From positions 62,001-126,000 of the forward strand of contig NZ_QURL01000007.1 of NCBI RefSeq assembly GCF_003403015.1: a stretch of 64,000 bases of DNA, read 5' to 3'. The position numbers and the translations under genes are program-made. The stretch is from Fulvimarina endophytica. Lineage in GTDB: Bacteria > Pseudomonadota > Alphaproteobacteria > Rhizobiales > Rhizobiaceae. Shown here one piece after another: positions 39,169-47,025 of this stretch. Numbering within the stretch: the first letter of the stretch is position 1; each line of letters begins with the position of its first letter. Under the pieces are notes generated by a model that saw only the letters and a list, made by a program, of their open reading frames with translations, was not told the origin of the DNA and did not search any database.

Positions 39169-39223
39169 GATGATCCGCTCCTTAATGCATTCGGCGCACC
39201 GCGCGCAACGCTGTCAGGAGCCA

Positions 39224-39252
39224 GATCTACGTACCCTTTTTGTTCTCGTCAA
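39224..39252 (-). promoter_or_regulatory. recA sigma-70 type promoter
   Basis: On the minus strand, TTGACG (39252-39247) is separated by exactly 17 bases from TAGATC (39229-39224). Transcription would start about 50 bases before the recA ATG. The spacer contains the SOS box. Confidence 0.65.
39231..39245 (-). promoter_or_regulatory. LexA operator (SOS box) of recA
   Basis: Minus strand reads GAAC-N7-GTAC (plus strand GTAC-N7-GTTC), one base from the alphaproteobacterial LexA consensus GTTC-N7-GTTC. It sits inside the promoter spacer, where LexA would block RNA polymerase. Confidence 0.65.
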
Positions 39253-39484
39253 GGTGGATGTTTTCATTTTGTTCCGCGCGGGATAGGCGCCCCGGGGCCG
39301 ACGCGATGGCTGACCGCCCGCGAGCTTCGAACATCCCATGCGACAGGTGCCGCTCATGCGGATCGCTCGAATAGCGCTCTCGCGTCGCTCCAACCGAAGA
39401 GGGCGCGGCGATGTGTCCGGCAGCGGCCGGTCCCCGCGTAAAACCTGCGTCCCGGTCGCCTCGTCACATATCGGCCCCGGTCCC

Positions 39485-42010
39485 TCAGTCCTCGCTTTCG
39501 AGCATCTGCTTGACCGTCATCGCCAGTTCCTTCTGGGTGAAGGGCTTGGAGAGGAAGCCGAACTTCTCGCCCTCCGGAAGGTTCTTGGCGAAGGCTTCCT
39601 CGGCATAGCCCGACACGAAGATGAACTTCATCTCGGGACGCTTCTTGCGCATCTCGCGAAGCAGGGTGGGCCCGTCCATTTCGGGCATGACCACGTCGGA
39701 GACGACGAGGTCGATCTTGCCGTCGAGCTCTTCCAGAACGTCGAGCGCGTCGAGCCCTGAATCGGCCTCGTGAACGTCGTAGCCCTTCATCTTCAGCGCG
39801 CGCACGCTTCCTGCCCGCACATAGTCCTCGTCCTCGACGAGAAGGATGGTGGCGCTGCCCGAAAGGTCCATCTTCTCGACGGCTTCGACGGCGCCGACCT
39901 TCGGCGCGACGCCGAGCTGGGGCTCGGGAACGAAACGCGGCAGGAAGATGCGGAACACCGTTCCCTTGCCCTCGGTCGAGTCCACGAAGATGAAGCCGTT
40001 GGACTGCTTGATGATGCCGTAGACCATGGAGAGGCCGAGGCCTGTCCCCTTGCCGATCTCCTTGGTGGTGAAGAACGGCTCGAAGATCCGCTCTGCGATT
40101 TCGGGCGGCATGCCGGTGCCGGTATCGGACACTTCGACGAGGACGTATTCCGCGGTGCCCAGTTCGCCGTAGCCGAAAGCGGCGACCTCGTGGTCCTCCA
40201 CGTTCCGGGTGGCAATGGTGATGGTTCCGCCATCGGGCATCGCATCACGGGCATTGCCGACGAGATTGGTGATCACCTGCTCGAACTGGCCGATATCGGC
40301 CATCACCGGCCACAGGTCGCGGGCGTGGCGGCGCTCGAGGCGGGTCCGGTCGCCCGCGATCCGCTTCAGGAGGAGGTCGAGATCGGCGACGACGTCGGTG
40401 AGGCTCAGCATTTTCGGCCGCATGGTCTGGCGGCGCGAATAGGCGAGAAGCTGGCGCACCAGCGAGGCGGCGCGATTGGCGCTCTGCTTGATGAGGAGCA
40501 GGTCCTGGAAGGACGGATCGCCGGGCTTCTGGTTCATCAGGAGGAAGTCCACCGACGCCGTGATGACGGTGAGGACGTTGTTGAAGTCGTGCGCGATGCC
40601 GCCGGCGAGATTGCCGACCGCCTGCATCTTCTGCGCCTTGGCGAACTGGTCTTCCAGGGCGCGCTGTTCGGTGGTGTCGACGGCGAAGAGGATGATCGCT
40701 TCGTCCTCGGCGCTCTCGCGGTCGGGGAACACGTTGAGATAGACGCGGGCCGAGCGCGGCCGTTCGCCTTTGACGGTCACGTCGACGGGCGCGATCTCGG
40801 CAGCGCCGGCTGACGCCGCACGAAGCCGCTCGCGCATGCGCTCGGCGCTCTCGTCGTTCAGGAGATCCAGGAAGGCGACCGCATGCTGGGATGCCCGATC
40901 GCCGAAGATGCGCGCGAAAGACGGGTTCGACTGCTTGGTCTCGAACCCTTCGTTCAGCGTGGCGATCCCCATGGGCGCTGCGTTGAAGAACCGGTTGAGA
41001 CGCGCACCCGCAGCCTCCGAATGGGTGCGCTCGCCCGGATTGTCGTTGAGGACGATGGTTCGCAGGCCCTGGCTTCCATCGCGCTCGCGCGCCTTCTGCA
41101 CGATCATGCGCACCGGCAGAACACGGCCCCTTCTGGTCGTCAGATCGACCTCGATCGTCCGGGACTCGCCTTCGCCGATCGATCCGATGCGGCCCATCAC
41201 GCCGGCGCGCACGGATTTGGGCAGGAAATCGTCGAGCGCCGTTCGCCCGGGCTCAAAATCGCCGAGATCGGTATCCAGCCAGTTGGCGAGCGTCGCGTTG
41301 AGATAGGTCAGATCGAAATCGGAATCGGTGGCGAAGAAGCCGACCGGCGCCTTGTCCAGATAGTCGATCGCATCCTGCAGCGAGCGGAAGGAGGCTTCCT
41401 CCTGGCGGCGGTCGGCCGTGATGTCCGCGATCTGCCAGGCTTCCAGCTTGCCGCTCGGCGAGGAAATCGGCCGAACCGAAACGCGGTACCAGCGCGCATG
41501 GCCGTCCTCGCCCGAAAGCGGGGTATCGAGCCGGAATTCGCGGCGCCCGCCGGTTCCCTCCCGCGCCGCCTTCGCGAGCCAGTAGACGTCCTCGGCGACG
41601 GCCGGATGGCGCGCCAGCATCTGCACCGGCGTCTGGACCGAGGAGCCGCTCGCGTTTCCGATCAGCCGGCCATAGGCCTGGTTGGCATAGTGCACCGCGC
41701 CTTTCGCATCGACGAAGACGGTGCCCTGATTGGCACCATCGAGGAAGCTGCGCGCGGCAGCGCCTTCATCCGCCCGGCCTCCGATGGCGAGGAGACCCAG
41801 GGCGAATCCGAAAAGGCAGATGACGCCGATCACCGCGACGACGGCGAAGACCGCGAGCAGAGCGAGGCGCCCGTGCAGGTTGCCGAACAGCGCAAGGCTC
41901 GCCGCCGCCAGGATGAGGCAGCCGCCGAGGAGCAGAAGACGCCGCACATTGCCCGCTCGCTCCGTACGATCGACGAGAGGCTTGTCGAACGTATCTGCCA
42001 TCGTATTCAT
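39485..42010 (-). CDS. cckA: Cell-cycle hybrid histidine kinase CckA
   Basis: An 841-residue membrane kinase that feeds phosphate through ChpT to the master regulator CtrA. Two N-terminal membrane helices are followed by PAS regions (around 90-200, 210-330 and 335-450), the HisKA domain with phospho-His in [14 protein letters not shown], an HATPase ([34 protein letters not shown]) and a C-terminal receiver whose phospho-Asp is in [16 protein letters not shown] at 42010 is chosen. A GTG eight codons upstream and an ATG at 42001 are alternatives. Its place upstream of recA is the Rhizobiales order. Confidence 0.97.
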   Translation of the reverse strand: MNTMADTFDKPLVDRTERAGNVRRLLLLGGCLILAAASLALFGNLHGRLALLAVFAVVAVIGVICLFGFALGLLAIGGRADEGAAARSFLDGANQGTVFVDAKGAVHYANQAYGRLIGNASGSSVQTPVQMLARHPAVAEDVYWLAKAAREGTGGRREFRLDTPLSGEDGHARWYRVSVRPISSPSGKLEAWQIADITADRRQEEASFRSLQDAIDYLDKAPVGFFATDSDFDLTYLNATLANWLDTDLGDFEPGRTALDDFLPKSVRAGVMGRIGSIGEGESRTIEVDLTTRRGRVLPVRMIVQKARERDGSQGLRTIVLNDNPGERTHSEAAGARLNRFFNAAPMGIATLNEGFETKQSNPSFARIFGDRASQHAVAFLDLLNDESAERMRERLRAASAGAAEIAPVDVTVKGERPRSARVYLNVFPDRESAEDEAIILFAVDTTEQRALEDQFAKAQKMQAVGNLAGGIAHDFNNVLTVITASVDFLLMNQKPGDPSFQDLLLIKQSANRAASLVRQLLAYSRRQTMRPKMLSLTDVVADLDLLLKRIAGDRTRLERRHARDLWPVMADIGQFEQVITNLVGNARDAMPDGGTITIATRNVEDHEVAAFGYGELGTAEYVLVEVSDTGTGMPPEIAERIFEPFFTTKEIGKGTGLGLSMVYGIIKQSNGFIFVDSTEGKGTVFRIFLPRFVPEPQLGVAPKVGAVEAVEKMDLSGSATILLVEDEDYVRAGSVRALKMKGYDVHEADSGLDALDVLEELDGKIDLVVSDVVMPEMDGPTLLREMRKKRPEMKFIFVSGYAEEAFAKNLPEGEKFGFLSKPFTQKELAMTVKQMLESED

Positions 42011-42248
42011 GTCCTCGCATGCTCCGCGCCGCACGGGCTATCTTGAATCATCGCGGATCGAGTTGCGAGCCTGCCGGTGGTGCCGGGGCTGTCTCGATGG
42101 CGGGATGTGGCTTTTATGCCGGCCAAGATAGTGTAGTTTTCCGCAATCGTCCCTGGAGGACGCGATCCGGACCTTGCCCGAAGCTTTGGCCGACAGGCTC
42201 AAGGCCCGCCGGCGTCCCTTCTCCCGTCCGTGCAATCGAGGCTCGCTC

Positions 42249-42635
42249 ATGCCGAACTGGTTCGCCGAACTCGCTGGCGAGACCTTCGCCCCGCTTCTCT
42301 GGGTCGTCTTCGTCGCGGCCTCGGTCTGCGCGCTCGCCGTCGTCGTTCTCCTGCTCGCGCGGCGCACCCAGGCAGGCGGATCGCTGCTTTCGGTCGCGCG
42401 GGTGCAGCGGCCGCGCCTCGCAGTCGTCGAGACGATCGGCATCGGCGAACGCCGACGGCTCGTCCTCGTGCGACACGACGACAAGGAACATCTTCTGATG
42501 CTGGGGGGACATACCGATCTGGTGGTCGCTTCCGGCCTCTCCGGACCGGAGCGTAGCGGGGCGGACGAGACCGCCGGCTCACCCGCGCCGGCGCTTCAGG
42601 GGGCCACGGGCATGGGCACCGCGCGCACGGCCTGA
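42249..42635 (+). CDS. fliO: FliO/MopB-like flagellar biosynthesis protein
   Basis: A 128-residue protein with one N-terminal membrane helix (about 14-36, APLLWVVFVAASVCALAVVV) and a small beta-rich cytoplasmic domain: LAVVETIGIGERRRLVLVRH then EHLLMLGGHTDLVV, which matches the FliO pattern. A Gly/Ala-rich tail follows. FliO assists assembly of the FliPQR export gate. No other flagellar gene is present, but a FliO-like gene between cckA and dksA is common in this order. It may serve another role. Confidence 0.7.
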   Translation: MPNWFAELAGETFAPLLWVVFVAASVCALAVVVLLLARRTQAGGSLLSVARVQRPRLAVVETIGIGERRRLVLVRHDDKEHLLMLGGHTDLVVASGLSGPERSGADETAGSPAPALQGATGMGTARTA

Positions 42636-42804
42636 TCGATTACCCGTCTCGGCCGATCGCGGCCGGACGATCATGAATTGCCGTCCTTGGGCAGAAGGCC
42701 GAAATCGTCCTCGACCTCTAGGAAAGGGAAGAGCGGCACCTCCCGAAGCCGCTCGACCGTCATGTCGAATACCGGCCGGCATGTTTGCCGGGCCGGGCCG
42801 CAGA

Positions 42805-43221
42805 CTATTCGTCGCGGTAGATCTTTTCGCGCCGTTCGTGGCGCTCCTGGGCTTCCAGGGAGAGCGTCGCGATCGGGCGGGCGTCGAGCCGCTTGAGCGC
42901 GATCGGCTCCCCGGTCTCCTCGCAATAGCCGTAGGTGCCCTCGTCGATCCGCTGAAGCGCGGCATCGATCTTGCCCACCAGCTTGCGCTGGCGGTCGCGG
43001 GCCCGCAACTCGATCGAGCGATCGGTCTCCGAAGAGGCCCGATCGGCCGCATCGGCCTGATTCGGATTGCCGTTCGCCAGCGCTTCGAGCGTCTCCTTCG
43101 ACTCGCGAAGGATATCGGCCTTCCAGAGCTGAAGCTTGCGCCTGAAATACTCTTTCTGCCGATCGTTCATGAACGACCCTTCCTCCGAGAGTGCGGTCGA
43201 AAGATCAAGCGTTTCACTCAT
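42805..43221 (-). CDS. dksA: RNA polymerase-binding transcription factor DksA
   Basis: A 138-residue secondary-channel factor that works with ppGpp. A coiled coil (about 30-95, with the tip near NPNQADAADRASSETDR) precedes the globular part GTYGYCEETGEPIALKRLDA. Only one Cys is present, so the four-Cys zinc finger of E. coli DksA is lost. ATG at 43221 has GGAGGA just upstream. An ATG four codons earlier lies before that ribosome site and is less likely. It is convergent with fliO and divergent from cysK. Confidence 0.94.
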   Translation of the reverse strand: MSETLDLSTALSEEGSFMNDRQKEYFRRKLQLWKADILRESKETLEALANGNPNQADAADRASSETDRSIELRARDRQRKLVGKIDAALQRIDEGTYGYCEETGEPIALKRLDARPIATLSLEAQERHERREKIYRDE

Positions 43222-43233
43222 ACGGTCCTCCAT

Positions 43234-43553
43234 CGCCGAGCGTCCGGCTTATAACGTTCCGAAAACACCGAAACAAGCGCGTCGCTGCCGCAGCCTGGGT
43301 TCAAAAGATATCGCCGCTGATAGCACATCGCGGGCTCCGTCACGCGACAAATACCGATGCATCTTTAGGCACGAATCCCAAATTCCGGGCGGCCCGACGG
43401 TCCAGAATGCGCCCGTCCCGAAAGCCAGTCGGCGCCCCTCGCCGCCCTCCTTCTAGGACACTTCCCTTGACCGGAACTCGCCCTTAGAAACACCCACACT
43501 AGATCCACCCTTCACGACGTCCTTCCGACAGTCTAACGAGTGACGACAGAACC
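43234..43553. other. dksA-cysK divergent intergenic region (320 bases)
   Basis: This must hold the promoters of both divergent genes. I see no gene, hairpin or unambiguous promoter. The part nearest cysK (43445-43530) is moderately AT-rich. Confidence 0.5.
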
Positions 43554-44594
43554 ATGCCCCGCTACAATTCCGTTCTCGATGCGATCGGCAACACGCCGCT
43601 CATCCGCCTGAACCGTGCGTCCGAAGAAACGGGCTGCGAGATCTACGGCAAGGCGGAGTTCCTCAATCCCGGCCAGTCGGTGAAGGACCGGGCCGGGCTC
43701 TTCATCATTCGCGATGCCGAGGAAAAGGGCCTGCTCGAGCCGGGCGGGATCATCGTGGAGGGAACCGCCGGCAATACCGGCATCGGGCTGTCGCTCGTCG
43801 CCGACGCTCTCGGCTATCGCACGGTGATCGTCATCCCGGAGACCCAGAGCGAGGAAAAGAAGGACGCGCTGCGGCTGATGGGCGCCGAACTCGTCGAGGT
43901 GCCGGCCGTTCCCTACAAGAACCCGAACAACTACGTGAAGCTCTCCGGACGCCTCGCCGAACAGCTGGCCAAGAGCCATCCGGCCGGCGCCATCTGGGCG
44001 AACCAGTTCGACAACGTGGCCAATCGCGACGGCCACGTGGTGACGACCGCCGAGGAGATCTGGCACGACACGGGCGGCGAGATCGACGGCTTCATCTGCG
44101 CCGTCGGCACCGGCGGCACCCTTGCGGGAACCGCACTCGGCCTGCGCCGTCATTCCGGCCGCATCAAGATCGGCATCGCTGACCCGATGGGTGCGGCGCT
44201 CTACAACTACTACAAGCACGGGGAGATGAAGTCGGAGGGATCCTCGATCACCGAGGGGATCGGACAGGGCCGGGTGACGGCCAATCTCGAAGGGTTCGAG
44301 CCGGATTTCGCCTATCAGATCACCGACGAGGAAGCGATGCGGATCGTCTTCGATCTCGTCACTGAAGAGGGTCTCTGCCTCGGCGGATCGTCCGGCATCA
44401 ACATCGCCGGCGCCAAGCGCCTCGCCCGCGATCTCGGACCCGGCCATACGATCGTGACGATCCTGTGCGACTACGGCAATCGCTATCAATCCAAGATGTT
44501 CAATCCGGACTTCCTGCGCGAGAAGAACCTTCCGATCCCCGAATGGATCGGCAAGACGCCCTCCTTCGACGTGCCCTTCCTGCCGGCCGACTGA
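43554..44594 (+). CDS. cysK: Cysteine synthase A (O-acetylserine sulfhydrylase)
   Basis: A 346-residue PLP enzyme forming cysteine from O-acetylserine and sulfide. The PLP Lys is in NPGQSVKDRAG, the substrate loop is EGTAGNTGIGL, and the phosphate loop is GTGGTLAG. It is about 25-30 residues longer than enteric CysK, with extra sequence around the YNYYKHGEMKSEGSS region. This longer form is the usual one in Rhizobiales. The ribosome site is weak. A 10-bp hairpin follows at 44616-44640. Confidence 0.95.
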   Translation: MPRYNSVLDAIGNTPLIRLNRASEETGCEIYGKAEFLNPGQSVKDRAGLFIIRDAEEKGLLEPGGIIVEGTAGNTGIGLSLVADALGYRTVIVIPETQSEEKKDALRLMGAELVEVPAVPYKNPNNYVKLSGRLAEQLAKSHPAGAIWANQFDNVANRDGHVVTTAEEIWHDTGGEIDGFICAVGTGGTLAGTALGLRRHSGRIKIGIADPMGAALYNYYKHGEMKSEGSSITEGIGQGRVTANLEGFEPDFAYQITDEEAMRIVFDLVTEEGLCLGGSSGINIAGAKRLARDLGPGHTIVTILCDYGNRYQSKMFNPDFLREKNLPIPEWIGKTPSFDVPFLPAD

Positions 44595-44615
44595 GGCGGA
44601 CCGATCGCCTATCAG

Positions 44616-44640
44616 GACGGGTCCTGCAGAAGGACCCGTC
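44616..44640. terminator. Hairpin between convergent cysK and ilvN
   Basis: A 10-bp perfect stem with a GCAGA loop, followed by GAGTTTC. No strong T-run, but the position between two stops fits a shared terminator. Confidence 0.65.
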
Positions 44641-44682
44641 GAGTTTCGGGAAGAGACGGCTCGCCGCCTCGCCGGAACGCCG

Positions 44683-45255
44683 TCAGTCGGCGGCGGGCCC
44701 ACGAGACAGCGCGGCGACGCCCGTGCGGCAGATCTCGACGAGGCCGAGCGGCTCCATGATCGCGACGAAGCGATCGATCTTCGAGGGACGGCCGACGATC
44801 TCGAACACGAAATGCTCGATCGAGGAGTCGACGACGCGGGCCCTGAAGATGTCCGCGAGACGCAGGGCCTCGACGCGCCTGTCGCCCTTCCCCGCCACCT
44901 TGATGATCGCAAGCTCGCGCTGGATCGGCTGACCGGCCTCACTGACGGAGCCGTCGCGCGTCAGATCGATCACGCGATGGACAGGGACGATGCGGTCGAG
45001 CTGGCTCTTCAGCTGCTCGATCACATGCGGAAAGCCGCGCGTGACGATGGTGATGCGCGAGACGTGGCGCTCGTGCTCCGTCTCCGAAACGGTGAGGCTC
45101 TCGATGTTGTAGCCGCGGCCGGAGAACAGGCCGATCACCCGGGCGAGGACGCCGGGCTCGTTGTCGACGATGACCGAGAGGGTGCGCGTCTGCGTATCCT
45201 CCGCTTCGGGCGTTATGAAATAGGCCGAGGCGGGCGGCTGGACGGGCTGTGTCAT
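44683..45255 (-). CDS. ilvN: Acetolactate synthase small (regulatory) subunit
   Basis: A 190-residue regulatory subunit (IlvH/IlvN) that gives valine feedback control to acetolactate synthase in branched-chain amino acid synthesis. The N-terminal ACT domain shows TLSVIVDNEPGVLARVIGLF, SGRGYNIESLTV and the second ACT-like half runs from RELAIIKVAG. ATG at 45255 begins a short Pro-rich leader. A longer frame upstream is rejected. The catalytic gene ilvB, usually next door, is not in the window. Confidence 0.95.
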   Translation of the reverse strand: MTQPVQPPASAYFITPEAEDTQTRTLSVIVDNEPGVLARVIGLFSGRGYNIESLTVSETEHERHVSRITIVTRGFPHVIEQLKSQLDRIVPVHRVIDLTRDGSVSEAGQPIQRELAIIKVAGKGDRRVEALRLADIFRARVVDSSIEHFVFEIVGRPSKIDRFVAIMEPLGLVEICRTGVAALSRGPAAD

Positions 45256-45417
45256 CGCGAAACTCTGTGCAAACCGGAAGACGAAGTGGGCGCACCATAA
45301 CGGCGCGCGCGCAAAAGGAAAGTCCGGTGGAGATCGCCGATCGGGATCCGCCGGGCGTCGCGCAGGCTCCACGCGGCCGGCGGGTGGCCGGTTCTCACGC
45401 GGAGCCCGCGGCGCCGA

Positions 45418-47025
45418 TCAACGCTTGGCGCGGCGCCGCTGCAGGACGGCGAGGACGAGGCGTCGATCGGCCGCTCCGGTCGCGAGCGCGAGGGCGAAAT
45501 AGACGCCCATCGCGACCACCACCAGAATGCCGATGGCCGCGATCTGTGCCGTGATCGGGTCAGCAGGGTTCAGCCAGTCGCCGAGCTCCCACATCATCGC
45601 GACCAGCGAGAGGCCCATCAGCGCCGAGCACAGGACGACGAGCGCCGCACGCTTCATCAGCTGGCGGTCGATCTCCCAGAGATCCTTGCGGTAGAGCCCC
45701 CAGAACAGAAGACCGGCATTCAGCCAGCCGGCGATCGTCGTCGCGACGGCGATGCCCTGTTCGGCCATCAGCGGAAACAAGGCGAGCGACAGGAGGATGT
45801 TGGCGATCGCCGAGATGAGGGTCGCGATCATCGGGCTGCGCGTGTTCTCGCGCGCGAAATAGCCCGGCTGGAACACCTTCATGATGACGAAGGCCGGCAG
45901 CCCGAGGGCGTAGAGGCCGAGAACGGAGGCGACGAGCGGCGTCGAGGAGGCGTCGAACTCGCCGCGCTCGTAGATCACGCGGATGATCGGCTCAGGAATG
46001 ATGAAGAGGGCGACGGCCGCCGGCACGGTAAGGAACAGCGCAAATTCCAGGCTGCGGTTCTGGGTGTGCTGAGCCTCCTTCAGCCGGCCGGCCTTCAGCG
46101 CGCGCGAGAGTTCGGGCAGGAGCACGACACCGATCGCGACACCGACCATGCCGAGCGGCAGCTGATAGGGACGATCGGCATATTGCAGGATCGAGACCGC
46201 GCCCGGCTTGAAGGAGGCGATCGCCTGGCCGACGAAGAGATTGATCTGCGTGATGCCGCCGATGAGGGCGGCGGGACCGGCGAGGATCAGCAGACGCTTC
46301 AGGTTCTGCGTCCAGCGCGGCATGCCGAGCCTGACGGAGAAGCCTGCCATGCGCATCGCGACGACGACGATGAGAAGCTGGAGAATGCCTGCGACGAGCA
46401 CGCCCCAGCTCATCAGGAAGGCCGTCGCCGACTTGTCGTATCCCGTCTGGATCGCATAGGCGATGACGCCGATCAGCACGAAGTTGAGGACCGTCGGAGC
46501 GGCCGCGGCCGCAAAGAAGCGGCGAAACGCGTTGAGGATGCCCGACACCATCGCCATCAGCGACATGCAGGCGAGATAGGGGAACATAATCCGCGACAGG
46601 GTCACGGTCAGGTCGAAGCGGGCCGCGCAGGACAAAGCCTCGCGCCCGGCTTCCTCGTCGACGCAATAGGCGAGCCCGGGCGCGATGATCGTCTGGACGA
46701 GGAACGGCATGAAGATCCAGGCGACGACCGTGAAGACGGCGAGCACCGCGAACAGGGTGGAATAGACCTCCGAGGCGAAGCGGCGCGCGCTGTCCTCGCC
46801 GTTCTCCTCCAGCGCCCGCGAAAAGAGCGGGATGAAGGCGGCATTGAACGCGCCTTCCGCGAACAGCCGCCGGAACAGGTTGGGAAACCGGAAGGCGAGA
46901 TTGAAGGCGTCGGCCACCGGCCCGACGCCGAGGGCGGACGCCATCATCATCTCGCGGACGAAACCGAAGACGCGTGAGACGAGGGTCGCGCCACCGACGG
47001 TGGCGAATTTGGAGACGAGACTCAT
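45418..47025 (-). CDS. murJ: Lipid II flippase MurJ
   Basis: A 535-residue MATE-like membrane protein (MviN) with about 14 helices that moves lipid II to the periplasmic face for peptidoglycan synthesis. N-terminal signature: GGATLVSRVFGFVREMMMA then FNLAFRFPNLFRRLFAEGAF. The start overlaps the glnD stop as ATGA. The glnD-murJ order is conserved in Rhizobiales. Confidence 0.97.
   Translation of the reverse strand: MSLVSKFATVGGATLVSRVFGFVREMMMASALGVGPVADAFNLAFRFPNLFRRLFAEGAFNAAFIPLFSRALEENGEDSARRFASEVYSTLFAVLAVFTVVAWIFMPFLVQTIIAPGLAYCVDEEAGREALSCAARFDLTVTLSRIMFPYLACMSLMAMVSGILNAFRRFFAAAAAPTVLNFVLIGVIAYAIQTGYDKSATAFLMSWGVLVAGILQLLIVVVAMRMAGFSVRLGMPRWTQNLKRLLILAGPAALIGGITQINLFVGQAIASFKPGAVSILQYADRPYQLPLGMVGVAIGVVLLPELSRALKAGRLKEAQHTQNRSLEFALFLTVPAAVALFIIPEPIIRVIYERGEFDASSTPLVASVLGLYALGLPAFVIMKVFQPGYFARENTRSPMIATLISAIANILLSLALFPLMAEQGIAVATTIAGWLNAGLLFWGLYRKDLWEIDRQLMKRAALVVLCSALMGLSLVAMMWELGDWLNPADPITAQIAAIGILVVVAMGVYFALALATGAADRRLVLAVLQRRRAKR

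Larger units (their letters stand above)
39169..39484. other. recA-cckA intergenic region (316 bases)
   Basis: The left third is the recA leader, with promoter and SOS box. The remainder (39253-39484) has an AT-rich patch (39254-39275) and then GC-rich sequence to the cckA stop, with no gene or clear terminator. Confidence 0.5.
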
